This document shows, piece by piece, positions 1 through 7,951 of a stretch of 44,985 bases of DNA. The stretch comes from Treponema sp. (lineage in GTDB: Bacteria; Spirochaetota; Spirochaetia; Treponematales; Treponemataceae), in NCBI GenBank assembly GCA_022510925.1, contig JAFLSO010000014.1, positions 1 through 44,985 of the forward strand, given 5' to 3'. Under the pieces are notes generated by a model, which ran no database searches, was not told where the DNA came from, and saw only the letters and a program-made list of their open reading frames with translations. The stretch's first letter is position 1, and each line of letters starts with the position of its first letter. The translations under genes and the position numbers were made by a program.

Positions 1-120
1 ATTGAAGCGCGCCACGTTCATGCCCGCCTCAATCATCGCGCGGATTGTCCCGTCCGAGTCGCACGCCGGCCCGATTGAGCAGACGATTTTTGTTTTCCGT
101 GCGTAAGTATTTTCTCCCAT
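1..120 (-). CDS. pyk: Pyruvate kinase, N-terminal fragment (cut by window edge)
   Basis: Only the first 40 codons are inside the window. The translation starts [18 protein letters not shown] and ends in [10 protein letters not shown], the conserved opening strands of pyruvate kinase (RKTKIVCTIGP and MNVARFNFSHG are typical). The enzyme turns phosphoenolpyruvate and ADP into pyruvate and ATP in the cytoplasm, the last step of glycolysis. The ATG at 120 is preceded on the minus strand by a strong AGGAGG Shine-Dalgarno. A possible -10 (TATACT, 213-218) suggests a leader of about 85 nt. The family assignment is firm despite the short fragment. Confidence 0.93.
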   Translation of the reverse strand, partial: MGENTYARKTKIVCSIGPACDSDGTIRAMIEAGMNVARFN

Positions 121-333
121 AAATCACAAGCCTCCTTTTAATCCGCATCTTGCTGGAAAACTCTCTCCGTAAAACAACGTACCACTGAAGCGGTCTGCAT
201 ATTTTCCGTCTCAGTATACCGCAAACAGAAAATAAGAGACAGAGGAGCGACTGCGGAATATTTTTCTCCGCCGTTTTTCTGCATCGCACGGACACGTGTT
301 CCCGAATCTCTTTCTTTAAAATTCAAAGCGTGA

Positions 334-348
334 TATACTTTTAAAATC
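334..348 (+). promoter_or_regulatory. Extended -10 promoter of sppA, near-leaderless
   Basis: TGA-TATACT (331-339) is an extended -10 box ending 9 nt before the sppA ATG at 349. There is no Shine-Dalgarno between them, so the transcript probably begins at or within a few bases of the start codon. Confidence 0.55.
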
Positions 349-1173
349 ATGGCGAAAACATTTGCGTGCGTCAAAATCGAAGGCACCATAGAGAAAGAGA
401 ATGACACTTACAACCAGAAGTGGCTTTTGGAGACAATAGAAAAATTACAAAACTCCAGAAGCAACGCCGCTCTGATTCTGTACATAGACTCTCCGGGCGG
501 CGCGGTTTATCAGAGCGATGAGATTTATGTGGCGGTAAAAAAATATAAGGAAAAAACAAAGCGTCCTGTCTACGCATATTTTGCCTCCCTAGCGGCCAGC
601 GGAGGATATTACATAGGATGCGCGGCGGATAAAATCATCGCCAACCGTAACACTATCACAGGCTCCATAGGTGTTATAGCGGGACAATTTCTGGATCTTA
701 CGGAGCTTATAAAAAAGCACGGAATCAAACATGAGATAATCCATGCGGGAAAAAACAAAACCATGGGCAGTGTATCTCAGCCCGTCACGGAAGAACAGCG
801 CGCCATAATGCAGTCGCTGGTGGACGAATGCTACGAGCAGTTCACGGAGCTGGTTTCGCAAAGCCGCGGAATGTCTATAGAGAAAGTAAAGGAGCTTGCG
901 GACGGAAGGATTTTCTCCGCGCGGCAGGCAAAGGAGAACGGCCTTGTGGATTTTATAGCCACGTTTGATGAGGCCGTGTCTCTTATGAAAGAAAAAGAAT
1001 TCGGAAACAAAGATTATCCTGCCCAGATAAAGAAACTGGAGGTCAAGCAAAAGAGAAGCCTGAGAAAACTTCTGCGCGGCAAAGGGAGCTTTTCAGGACC
1101 CGCCGAATCTTTTCTGGAAAGATTGCCTCCATTCCCCGCATACTACTGGGAAGGCTCCGCATTTAAGCGGTAG
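349..1173 (+). CDS. sppA: SppA-like signal peptide peptidase (S49 family), without N-terminal membrane anchor
   Basis: 274 aa serine protease of peptidase family S49, which degrades cleaved signal peptides. The nucleophile is Ser84 in LAASGGYY. The general-base Lys is probably Lys137 in AGKNKTMGS, by comparison with B. subtilis SppA. The oxyanion-type glycine motif SPGG (48-51) and TGSIGVI (104-110) are present. Unlike most SppA proteins it begins directly with the catalytic fold (MAKTFACVKIEG) and shows no signal peptide or membrane helix, so it may be cytoplasmic or peripheral. The start is placed at the ATG because an extended -10 box lies only 9 nt upstream. The C-terminal 40 residues are basic and proline-rich. 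Confidence 0.9.
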   Translation: MAKTFACVKIEGTIEKENDTYNQKWLLETIEKLQNSRSNAALILYIDSPGGAVYQSDEIYVAVKKYKEKTKRPVYAYFASLAASGGYYIGCAADKIIANRNTITGSIGVIAGQFLDLTELIKKHGIKHEIIHAGKNKTMGSVSQPVTEEQRAIMQSLVDECYEQFTELVSQSRGMSIEKVKELADGRIFSARQAKENGLVDFIATFDEAVSLMKEKEFGNKDYPAQIKKLEVKQKRSLRKLLRGKGSFSGPAESFLERLPPFPAYYWEGSAFKR

Positions 1174-1236
1174 GATCGCGCATAACGTGAGCGCAGTTTT
1201 GCGCGCGCATATACTAATCCTCCACCGAAAAAGTAT

Positions 1237-1264
1237 TTGCAAAAAAAATCTTATAGGCTATATT
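1237..1264 (+). promoter_or_regulatory. Leaderless promoter of the ABC ATPase gene
   Basis: TTGCAA (1237-1242), a 16-nt spacer and TATATT (1259-1264) lie so that exactly 6 nt separate the -10 box from the ATG at 1271. Transcription would start on the start codon itself. Confidence 0.6.
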
Positions 1265-1270
1265 TTACCT

Positions 1271-2137
1271 ATGATTTTAGAGACCAAAGGCCTGTGCGCC
1301 GCCTGGAACAAAAAATCCGTGCTTGAAAACATCTCTTTGAGCATAAGACCCGGAGACTTCACCGCGCTAGTAGGTCCTAACGGCTCGGGGAAAAGCACGC
1401 TTCTTTCCCTTATGGCGGGAATCGCACAGCCGGGGTTGAGAATATATGGAACGGGTACAGACAATAACGGCCCGGATTTCCTGCCGCCCAGCATGGATGG
1501 GTACAGATTAGATAAAATTCCGCGAAAAAAACTTGCCCAGCGCATAGCGTATCTTCCGCAGTCAGAGAATCCCGCATGGAACGCTACGGTTAAAGACTGC
1601 GTGCTTACCGGCCGGTTCGCATACACTGCCTCAAACGGAATATACTCTAAACGCGATTTTATGGTTGCAGATTATGTGATGGAGCAGGTGCAGATTTCTC
1701 ATTTGGCGCAGAAAGGAATTCTGGAGCTTTCTGGCGGAGAATATCAGAAAGTGCGAATCGCAAGGGCTTTGGCACAGGAGCCGGATTTTCTGCTTTTAGA
1801 TGAGCCTGTCGCCGCGCTGGACTTCGGGTATCAGATGGACCTTATGGCTTTGCTTCGGAATTTAAGTTCCGGTTCTGTACCTTTATCTGCACCCAAAACT
1901 GACACCGTTACAGACGACCACTCCGCTGCAAAAATGCCCGGCATACTTCTAAGCATACACGATTTAAACTTAGCGGCGGCGTTCGTAAAAAGCATGGTCC
2001 TGCTGCCGCCGGGTAAGCAGGGCACTCCCGCAGAAATCATGCGCCCGGACCTGCTGGAAAAAGCATACGGCACTCATTTTGATTTATATACGCATACCTG
2101 GTACGGGTGTCCTCAGGTGTGCGTCCCCATGCATTGA
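1271..2137 (+). CDS. ABC transporter ATP-binding protein (FecE/BtuD-like), orphan
   Basis: 288 aa ATPase subunit of an importer. Walker A GPNGSGKS is at 35-42; the signature LSGGEYQKVRIARAL, Walker B FLLLDEP and an H-loop in LLSIHDLNLA follow in order. The order and spacing resemble FecE/BtuD/FhuC-type ATPases for siderophore or cobalamin uptake. No permease or binding protein is adjacent, so the substrate is unknown. About 25 extra Ser/Thr/Asp-rich residues are inserted between Walker B and the H-loop. An upstream in-frame start at 1187 exists, but the ATG at 1271 follows a promoter by 6 nt and gives the normal family N-terminus (MILETKGLCAAW). Confidence 0.85.
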   Translation: MILETKGLCAAWNKKSVLENISLSIRPGDFTALVGPNGSGKSTLLSLMAGIAQPGLRIYGTGTDNNGPDFLPPSMDGYRLDKIPRKKLAQRIAYLPQSENPAWNATVKDCVLTGRFAYTASNGIYSKRDFMVADYVMEQVQISHLAQKGILELSGGEYQKVRIARALAQEPDFLLLDEPVAALDFGYQMDLMALLRNLSSGSVPLSAPKTDTVTDDHSAAKMPGILLSIHDLNLAAAFVKSMVLLPPGKQGTPAEIMRPDLLEKAYGTHFDLYTHTWYGCPQVCVPMH

Positions 2138-2164
2138 GCCTGGCCCTGTCCCTTCTCCCCGCTG

Positions 2165-2193
2165 TGGAAAAAATAAATTTTATCTGCTATAGT
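2165..2193 (+). promoter_or_regulatory. Promoter of prsW
   Basis: TGGAAA (2165-2170), 17-nt spacer, TATAGT (2188-2193). The ATG is at 2209, giving a leader of only about 9 nt without a clear Shine-Dalgarno. Confidence 0.5.
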
Positions 2194-2208
2194 TTTTTGG
2201 ATTTGACT

Positions 2209-2922
2209 ATGAGATTTCTTTTTTATTTAGTTCTGCTCCCTGCTCTTCTTCCCGTGATTTTAGTGCTGCACTACGTCTACAGCCATGACAAAATGGAAAG
2301 GGAGCCGCTGAACGTGGTTATAAAAGTCTTTGTCCTGGGCGCGGCGTTTTCTTTCATAGACATTCCCATAGAGAGGATACTGCATGTTCTGATTTATTCC
2401 GTTTACGGGGCGGAAAGCATAGACTACGAGCTTGCGGAGAATTTTTTCGGAGTGGCGCTTGTGGAGGAGCTTACGAAATGGGCAGTGCTGATGATTTTCG
2501 TCTGGAAGATACAGGACTTTGATTTCAGGTATGACGGTATCGTTTACGCGGTGACCGCCTCCCTGGGATTCGCCGGCATGGAGAACATCCTGTACGTACT
2601 TAGTTACGGCACGGGCGTCTACATAGGGCGGGCGATTTTCTCCATTCCCGGCCACGCGTCGTTCGGTGTTTTCATGGGATATTTTCTGGCGCGCGCAAAG
2701 CACTGGAACTTAAAGGGATTCTCTTTCTTGCAGTTTATATGCCTTTTGTTTTCCATAGCGGTTCCCACGTTCATCCACGGCCTGTACGATTTTCTGCTTT
2801 CTCCAGCGGCCAGGGAGCAGAATTTCTCCGCATATTTTTTAGGCTATGTCCTTATCATAGATGTGCTGGCATGGCGCACAATCCATCACGAATTCAGAAC
2901 GGACAAACGGCTCGGAGATTAA
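2209..2922 (+). CDS. prsW: PrsW-family intramembrane metalloprotease
   Basis: 237 aa multi-pass membrane protein. The first helix is at about 4-24, and the family motifs follow: the EE pair (Glu86-Glu87 in VEELTKW), Glu125 in GMEN, His149 in IPGHASFG and His190/Asp194 in FIHGLYD. In Bacillus, PrsW makes the site-1 cut in the anti-sigma factor RsiW. No sigma/anti-sigma pair is seen here, so the substrate is unknown. The ATG at 2209 is chosen because a -10 box lies 15 nt before it and the protein then begins directly with a membrane helix. The gene converges with the P83 gene, with only 5 bp between the stops. Confidence 0.85.
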   Translation: MRFLFYLVLLPALLPVILVLHYVYSHDKMEREPLNVVIKVFVLGAAFSFIDIPIERILHVLIYSVYGAESIDYELAENFFGVALVEELTKWAVLMIFVWKIQDFDFRYDGIVYAVTASLGFAGMENILYVLSYGTGVYIGRAIFSIPGHASFGVFMGYFLARAKHWNLKGFSFLQFICLLFSIAVPTFIHGLYDFLLSPAAREQNFSAYFLGYVLIIDVLAWRTIHHEFRTDKRLGD

Positions 2923-2927
2923 GCCAC

Positions 2928-4358
2928 CTATTTTTCTGCGGAAGGAGAAGCGCTGTCCTGCCAGACAGGAAGCAATGTATCCGCGCTTAGCATAACGGGC
3001 CTTCCGTCCGCTGCCGTGACAAGAATTCCGCGGGGCGTAAAATTCAGCGGGGATGAGGCCAGAACCTGCACGGAGCTTTTCGCCCTGAGAGCAAGATTCT
3101 TATCGTAGCCTGCCAAGTAAACGCTCTTATCCTCCTGAACGGCAACATAAAACCTGTCCTGCGCGAAAAGCAGGCGCGTGCCTTCGGCAAGATTCTCTTC
3201 TGTCTGATCCGTCAGGGTCAGCGTGTCGGCCTGTATAAGGCAGAGCCTAAGCGAATCTTTTTTGCCCTTGACACTGCACACGGCCACATAAGAATTTCCG
3301 GCCTGTATCACAAGGGGATTTACTATTGTATCCACAGCGGATTTTCTGATGACGGAGCCGTCCTTTCCGTTTACGGTTATAAGCGTATACAGACCTTTTT
3401 TCTTATCCGCCACGAAAAGCCCCGTCACATAATCCGAGGAATTCTCCTCTGCGCCACGATTTAAAAGCTCCCTGTCTTTCTCTATCTCTCTCCGCTCGTT
3501 CTGCGCCTCCATTCCCTTCCTGTCCGCGATATTCTGCTGCTCACTGGAAACGCGGGCATTCTCTCTCGCGGCCTCATCGTCTCCGTTCCTGCGCGCCTCC
3601 GCGGCCTGTCTCTGTGCGTCCTTGGCATTCTGCGCGGCGTCATCGCTCTCCCGCTCCTTTATGTCCGCAAGATTTTCCCTTACGTCCACGCCCTTGTCCT
3701 CTTCCTGCCGCAGGGCCTCCATCACATTGTCATCGCTGATTACGGAAGTCTCTACCGCGCCCTCCAAGCCGCTAAGCGGGATGAGTATCTGCGTGGCGCC
3801 GGGCCAGTCCTGCCAGTTAGTGGACAGCCCCGCGCTTTCAGGTTTTAGGTTTCTTATAACGATGTCCTTATACCGCTCGGAGAACACGCCCATGTTCCCC
3901 CGGTAAACCGCGTTGTAGACAGTTATGAACACGGCCAGAGTCTCCGCGTCCTGTGCCGTATAGCCGTAGGCCGCCTCCAAGAACCCCGCCAGAATCCGCC
4001 TGACGTTCCGTATGTGATCCACACCCGCATCCGGGCCGAAAATGATAATGTCCGAATCTAATTTCTCAGTCTGCCCGGGATCCACGGCATGAATCACAGA
4101 ATATTTTTCGCCGACTGCGATTTCCGCGTACTCCGTGCCCTGCTCCGCCGTCCTTGCTCCCAGCGAGAGGCCTATGCCTTTTATGGCATCCGCGGATTCT
4201 ATTATGCTGTACGGCCCGCCGTAGCTCTGGAACTGCACCGAATCTGAATTCAGCCCGCCGGACTCCAGCTCCTCCTGATTCACCTGAACAGCAGGAGCTG
4301 TTTGTCCTAAGAAAAATAAAAGGAATGCAAGTGAGGCATAAAATCTGCTTTTTTTCAT
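2928..4358 (-). CDS. P83/100 family antigen (spirochaete periplasmic/surface protein)
   Basis: 476 aa. The start MKKSRFYASLAFLLFFLG is a Sec signal peptide, preceded by an AGGAG Shine-Dalgarno at the right distance. Residues about 20-190 form the conserved N-terminal domain of the Borrelia P83/100 and Treponema homologue family (SVQFQSYGGPYS, AAYGYTAQDAETLAVFITVYNAVYRGN). A highly charged Ala/Glu/Arg coiled coil follows at about 210-290, then a C-terminal beta-rich region that reads like a propeller. P83/100 proteins are known immunodominant antigens of unknown biochemical role. The gene is last in a leftward operon, 8 bp after the OLD-type nuclease gene. Confidence 0.85.
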   Translation of the reverse strand: MKKSRFYASLAFLLFFLGQTAPAVQVNQEELESGGLNSDSVQFQSYGGPYSIIESADAIKGIGLSLGARTAEQGTEYAEIAVGEKYSVIHAVDPGQTEKLDSDIIIFGPDAGVDHIRNVRRILAGFLEAAYGYTAQDAETLAVFITVYNAVYRGNMGVFSERYKDIVIRNLKPESAGLSTNWQDWPGATQILIPLSGLEGAVETSVISDDNVMEALRQEEDKGVDVRENLADIKERESDDAAQNAKDAQRQAAEARRNGDDEAARENARVSSEQQNIADRKGMEAQNERREIEKDRELLNRGAEENSSDYVTGLFVADKKKGLYTLITVNGKDGSVIRKSAVDTIVNPLVIQAGNSYVAVCSVKGKKDSLRLCLIQADTLTLTDQTEENLAEGTRLLFAQDRFYVAVQEDKSVYLAGYDKNLALRAKSSVQVLASSPLNFTPRGILVTAADGRPVMLSADTLLPVWQDSASPSAEK

Positions 4359-4366
4359 TTTTACTC

Positions 4367-5908
4367 CTAGCGGGAATTCTTTACACAAGCCCTGCCTAAA
4401 ATCGTTATAATATCACCATATTTATTTTCGGCTTCCTGCGGCGAAAGGTTACGTATATATTCAAGCTCCGTGTGGAACAGCCTGTCTTTTGCGGCCACCG
4501 GCATATACTCAATTTTATTCTGCGTGTAATAATGCTCAATGCAACCGTCAGGCAGAATGTAAACTCCGGCGGCCTCGGTTGCGGCAAGAATAAGCGCGAA
4601 TAAATTCTTTACAAGCGGGAGCGACCGCGCGCTCTGGGGCATAAGGAAATCCTGCAGCTCTTTCTCGCAGGCTGTGATTCCTTGCAGCACCACAGTTTTA
4701 AAAGTGTCTATGGTCTCCGCTTTCTCATGCTTTTCGTTAATCATCAGCAGTCTCTCAAAAAACAGCTCAGCGCCTTTTGGAGGACTTTTATCTGACTGGC
4801 AAATCTCTTTTCCTATCTCGCTTAAGAATTTCTCCAACCGGAGTATAAGACTCTCAAGTGTGACCTGACGCTTAAGCTCACGCGCGGAAAAAATGCTCTC
4901 GTAAAAATGAGCCTGCTTTTCCTGCTGCTTTAAAAGCCATTCCTGCGCGCTCTTGTCCCTGCAAAAGACATCGCGCAATTTGCCGCTGAAAAGAGAGTCC
5001 AGGTCCGTTATGATTTTTCCGTTCGTGCCTAAAAGCGAGCATACCTTGCAGAAAACTCCCAGCTCGTCTTTTCCGCCCACGTCTATTATTCCTGTTCCGG
5101 CGGACGCATACTCTTTTCCGATGAACGGCAGAAGGTTCGTGAATATCTGCTGGTCTGTATATCCTTCCACAAAAATCTGGTTGTCGGAAAAAAAGAACTG
5201 CTTGTGGTAGGGATTAAACCTGGGCAGAAATTTTCTGAACAGCTCGGAATCCTCAGGCGAAAGCTCCGCTATGTGTGTGGGCTCCCTGTTTACATGGCAG
5301 GCCACAACTCCTAAAAGTTCCTCGGGCGCGCGCAGGTCTATGAAAAAAGGCGAGTGCGTTATAAGAAAATAAATCCGGGTGGGATGGCGACCTGAGACTT
5401 TGCGGAGCTCCTCCATAAAAAACTGCTGGAACTGAGGATGCAGGTGCAGCTCCGGCTCGTCAAAAATTACGCACGCGTTTCCGTGATTCGCATAAAGCTG
5501 GACCAGAAGGGTTATGATTTCCTTAAGCCCATGGCACTCCACCTGCTGCAAGTCATACTCCACGTTCCATGCCTTGTTCACCACCACGGGCACATAATCG
5601 CCGTCCGGCTTCTGCTTGAACACTATGGATTTCCCGAACATATTCGAGAGTACGGTCTGTAATTTTTCGCGGATGTGAGCGTCATTCTGAAGGATAAGGA
5701 ATTCCTCGGATGAGCTGCTTCTGTCCGACCTAAGGAATTTAACTTTGTATCCGGACCGCTCGAACTGCCCGGCAATGTTTTCGGCCAGAAGCGTTTTTCC
5801 TGAGCCGTTAGGCCCCACTATAAGATTTATGTGCGACCAAATGTCTTTTTTAAAGACCGCCCGGCCCCATAAAAAAGGCAGTTTTACTTTTACTTCCAGC
5901 CTAATCAT
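4367..5908 (-). CDS. OLD-family-like ATPase with TOPRIM nuclease domain
   Basis: 513 aa. The N-terminal ABC/AAA-type ATPase has P-loop GPNGSGKT at 32-39, Walker B in ACVIFDEPELHLHP (Asp150-Glu151) and a His-containing LITHSPFF segment. The C-terminal half carries TOPRIM signatures: Glu248 in FVEGYTDQQIF and Asp302/Asp304 in IITDLDSLF. This is the layout of OLD (overcoming lysogenization defect) nucleases, several of which act against phage. No UvrD-like helicase (GajB) is adjacent, so it is not a Gabija pair and looks like a single-gene OLD. It sits in an operon between a nitroreductase (9 bp upstream) and the P83 gene (8 bp downstream). Confidence 0.8.
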   Translation of the reverse strand: MIRLEVKVKLPFLWGRAVFKKDIWSHINLIVGPNGSGKTLLAENIAGQFERSGYKVKFLRSDRSSSSEEFLILQNDAHIREKLQTVLSNMFGKSIVFKQKPDGDYVPVVVNKAWNVEYDLQQVECHGLKEIITLLVQLYANHGNACVIFDEPELHLHPQFQQFFMEELRKVSGRHPTRIYFLITHSPFFIDLRAPEELLGVVACHVNREPTHIAELSPEDSELFRKFLPRFNPYHKQFFFSDNQIFVEGYTDQQIFTNLLPFIGKEYASAGTGIIDVGGKDELGVFCKVCSLLGTNGKIITDLDSLFSGKLRDVFCRDKSAQEWLLKQQEKQAHFYESIFSARELKRQVTLESLILRLEKFLSEIGKEICQSDKSPPKGAELFFERLLMINEKHEKAETIDTFKTVVLQGITACEKELQDFLMPQSARSLPLVKNLFALILAATEAAGVYILPDGCIEHYYTQNKIEYMPVAAKDRLFHTELEYIRNLSPQEAENKYGDIITILGRACVKNSR

Positions 5909-5917
5909 ATTTAAATC

Positions 5918-6442
5918 CTAAAGATACCGGACCGTCTCTTCAAGCGGCTTCCTGTCCTCATGCCGCACCGAAGGCCTGGAATCCTGAGCGGGATAGCCTA
6001 TGTCCAGAAGGCACACCAGCTCCAAATCCTTTATCTCCGGGAACTCATCGTAAATGTCCTGGGAATTGAAGCCGCGCGCCCAGAGCGTTCCAAGGCCCAG
6101 CTCCGTAGCCTGCATCATCATGGCGGTGGTGATTATTGAGGCATCGACCGTACCGCCGTCATAATCTTTGTAATGCGTGTCATCCGGATTCTTGTAGCTT
6201 ATGCTTTTATCATAGCACACCATCAGGACCACAGGAGCGTCAAAAGCCATTTTTGTGGCACGGCGGATTTTTGTGATTGCGTCCTCCGAGCAGAGCACAA
6301 ATATTTTCTGGCTCTGGCTGTTTTTGGCGGTGGGCGCAAGACGACCGGCCTCAAGTATTTTCAAAAGTTTCTCTTTCTCCACAGGCGCATTTGAAAACTT
6401 GCGGACAGAATACCGCGTCTTTGAAAGCTCTAAAAAGTCCAT
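5918..6442 (-). CDS. Nitroreductase family flavoprotein
   Basis: 174 aa FMN-dependent oxidoreductase of the nitroreductase superfamily. The N-terminal phosphate-binding segment KTRYSVRKFSNAPV and the ARLAPTAKNSQS-type segment (here AGRLAPTAKNSQSQ) are conserved, as is the C-terminal GYP motif (LDIGYPAQ). It probably reduces quinones, nitro compounds or flavins using NAD(P)H in the cytoplasm; the substrate cannot be read from sequence. A GGAGG Shine-Dalgarno precedes the ATG at 6442. It is first in the leftward operon with the OLD-type nuclease and P83. Confidence 0.88.
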   Translation of the reverse strand: MDFLELSKTRYSVRKFSNAPVEKEKLLKILEAGRLAPTAKNSQSQKIFVLCSEDAITKIRRATKMAFDAPVVLMVCYDKSISYKNPDDTHYKDYDGGTVDASIITTAMMMQATELGLGTLWARGFNSQDIYDEFPEIKDLELVCLLDIGYPAQDSRPSVRHEDRKPLEETVRYL

Positions 6443-6497
6443 CTGAAATTTTTTCCTCCAGAATAATCGAAATCACTTGCTCATAGATTTTATATCA

Positions 6498-7520
6498 TTA
6501 CAAAAATCCAAGCAGCTTCTCCACATCCTCTTTCTTAGTGGCCCAGCTTGTAGCAAATCTTATTACGGTATGCGCATCATCATATTTCTCCCAGAAACTG
6601 AATCCCACGTTCTTCTTCAGTTCCTCCAGCTTTGAATTCTCTATGATTATGAACTGCTGGTTCGTGGGAGAATCCAGAAAGAATTCATAGCCTTTTTCCT
6701 TAAGACCGATTTTTAAAAGCTCCGCCATTTCTACAGCATGCTTTCCCAGCTCCAGATATAATCCGTCTGTGAACAGTGTCTCAAACTGAACGCCCAGAAG
6801 CCTGCCCTTTGCCAGCAGCGCTCCGTGCTGCTTTATGAAATTTACAAAATGCTCCGGCTCGTTGTTTTTTGTGAACACCACAGCCTCGCCGCACAGCGCG
6901 CCGACTTTTGTTCCGCCTATGTAAAACACATCGCACAGGCGCGCAAGCTCAGGAAGGCTTACATCGCACCCGGGGCTTGCAAGACCGTATCCCAGCCTGG
7001 CCCCGTCTATGAAAAGCGGAAGCGAGAATTCCCTGCAAACTTCGTTTATTCTCTCAAGCTCATCTTTTTTATAGATTGTTCCGTATTCAGTGGGAAAAGA
7101 AATGTAAACCATTCCGGGAAAAACCATGTGCTCATGATTCTCATCATCAAAGAAATCCCGCACAAAAGCCTTCAGCTCGCGCGCGTCTATTTTTCCCTGA
7201 TGCGATGGCACGGACAGAACCTTATGCCCGGTGCACTCTATGGCGCCGGCCTCGTGGCAGTTAACATGGCCCGTGACGGCGGACACAACTCCCTGGAACG
7301 GTTTTAAAAGCGATGCGATTACAATCTGATTCGTCTGCGTGCCGCCGGTTATGAAAGTCACCTGGGCATTTGGCAGAGCGCACGCATCTCTGATTTTATT
7401 TTTCGCGCTCTCTGTGAACGGATCCGAGCCGTATCCAGAGACCTGCGTCAGGTTCGTCTCCACCAGACGGTCCAGGATAGCCGGATGCGCACCCTCCGTG
7501 TAGTCGCTCTCAAAAGTCAC
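6498..7520 (-). CDS. Low-specificity threonine aldolase family protein (PLP enzyme)
   Basis: 340 aa PLP-dependent enzyme of the threonine aldolase / beta-eliminating lyase family, which splits L-threonine or L-allo-threonine to glycine and acetaldehyde. The start FESDYTEGAHPAIL, the substrate loop YGSDPFTESAKNKI, the Asp/Arg pair FIDGARLGYG and the Schiff-base lysine in YIGGTKVGALCGE match the family. The start ATG overlaps the stop of the preceding small gene by 4 nt (ATGA), so translation is probably coupled. It could also act on related beta-hydroxy amino acids. Confidence 0.88.
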   Translation of the reverse strand: MTFESDYTEGAHPAILDRLVETNLTQVSGYGSDPFTESAKNKIRDACALPNAQVTFITGGTQTNQIVIASLLKPFQGVVSAVTGHVNCHEAGAIECTGHKVLSVPSHQGKIDARELKAFVRDFFDDENHEHMVFPGMVYISFPTEYGTIYKKDELERINEVCREFSLPLFIDGARLGYGLASPGCDVSLPELARLCDVFYIGGTKVGALCGEAVVFTKNNEPEHFVNFIKQHGALLAKGRLLGVQFETLFTDGLYLELGKHAVEMAELLKIGLKEKGYEFFLDSPTNQQFIIIENSKLEELKKNVGFSFWEKYDDAHTVIRFATSWATKKEDVEKLLGFL

Positions 7521-7768
7521 TTTTTCCCTCCAAATACGGTGAACTTGGGAATGTCATCATCCTGCGCGGAAGTGCCGGGTTGATTCTGCGCCGGCACATC
7601 ATCGGAAGCGTTTTGCTTCAGCTCGTCCAGCACGCCGTCTAAAATGACCAGCGCCATGTTCATACGCTTAAAAAGCTCGGGCGGCATCTCATCTATGTTC
7701 TGCCACTCGTCAAAAAGTGTGTTATACGCCTTATTCATAGTGCGATAAGTCTGCTTGGAAAGTCTCAT
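7517..7768 (-). CDS. Hypothetical small protein upstream of the aldolase
   Basis: 83 aa, not recognised. The N-terminal 55 residues look helical (MRLSKQTYRTMNKAYNTL..LFKRMNMALVILDGVLDELK); the tail is Gln/Asp-rich and disordered, ending IPKFTVFGGKK. A longer reading frame extends upstream, but the ATG at 7768 lies exactly 6 nt after a TATTAT box with TTTACG 17 nt further upstream, so this is the likely leaderless start. The stop overlaps the aldolase start by 4 nt. Confidence 0.6.
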   Translation of the reverse strand: MRLSKQTYRTMNKAYNTLFDEWQNIDEMPPELFKRMNMALVILDGVLDELKQNASDDVPAQNQPGTSAQDDDIPKFTVFGGKK

Positions 7769-7774
7769 GCCATA

Positions 7775-7803
7775 ATAATACACCCTGCGCAGTTTAACGT
7801 AAA
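7775..7803 (-). promoter_or_regulatory. Leaderless promoter of the small gene / aldolase operon
   Basis: On the minus strand TTTACG (7798-7803), 17-nt spacer, TATTAT (7775-7780), then 6 nt to the ATG at 7768. Confidence 0.6.
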
Positions 7804-7854
7804 GATATCGGACGGCCATGCGGGTTTTATGCCGCGCACAAAATCCTAATGATA

Positions 7855-7863
7855 TGATATAAT
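7855..7863 (+). promoter_or_regulatory. Extended -10 promoter of the YjbR-type gene
   Basis: TGA-TATAAT is a perfect extended -10 box. It would give a GC-rich leader of about 80 nt before the GTG start at 7952. Confidence 0.5.
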
Positions 7864-7951
7864 CTAGAAAACAAAAATCCGTGCGGGCGGCGGCTTTTGC
7901 GCGGGGCGGACCTTTTGTCTGCGGGGATGAGATTTTCAAGGGAGCAAGACG

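Noticed and set aside
4367-5908. Gabija (GajAB) system
   Set aside because: The GajA-like ATPase-TOPRIM layout is present but no UvrD-like helicase gene is next to it; neighbours are a nitroreductase and P83.
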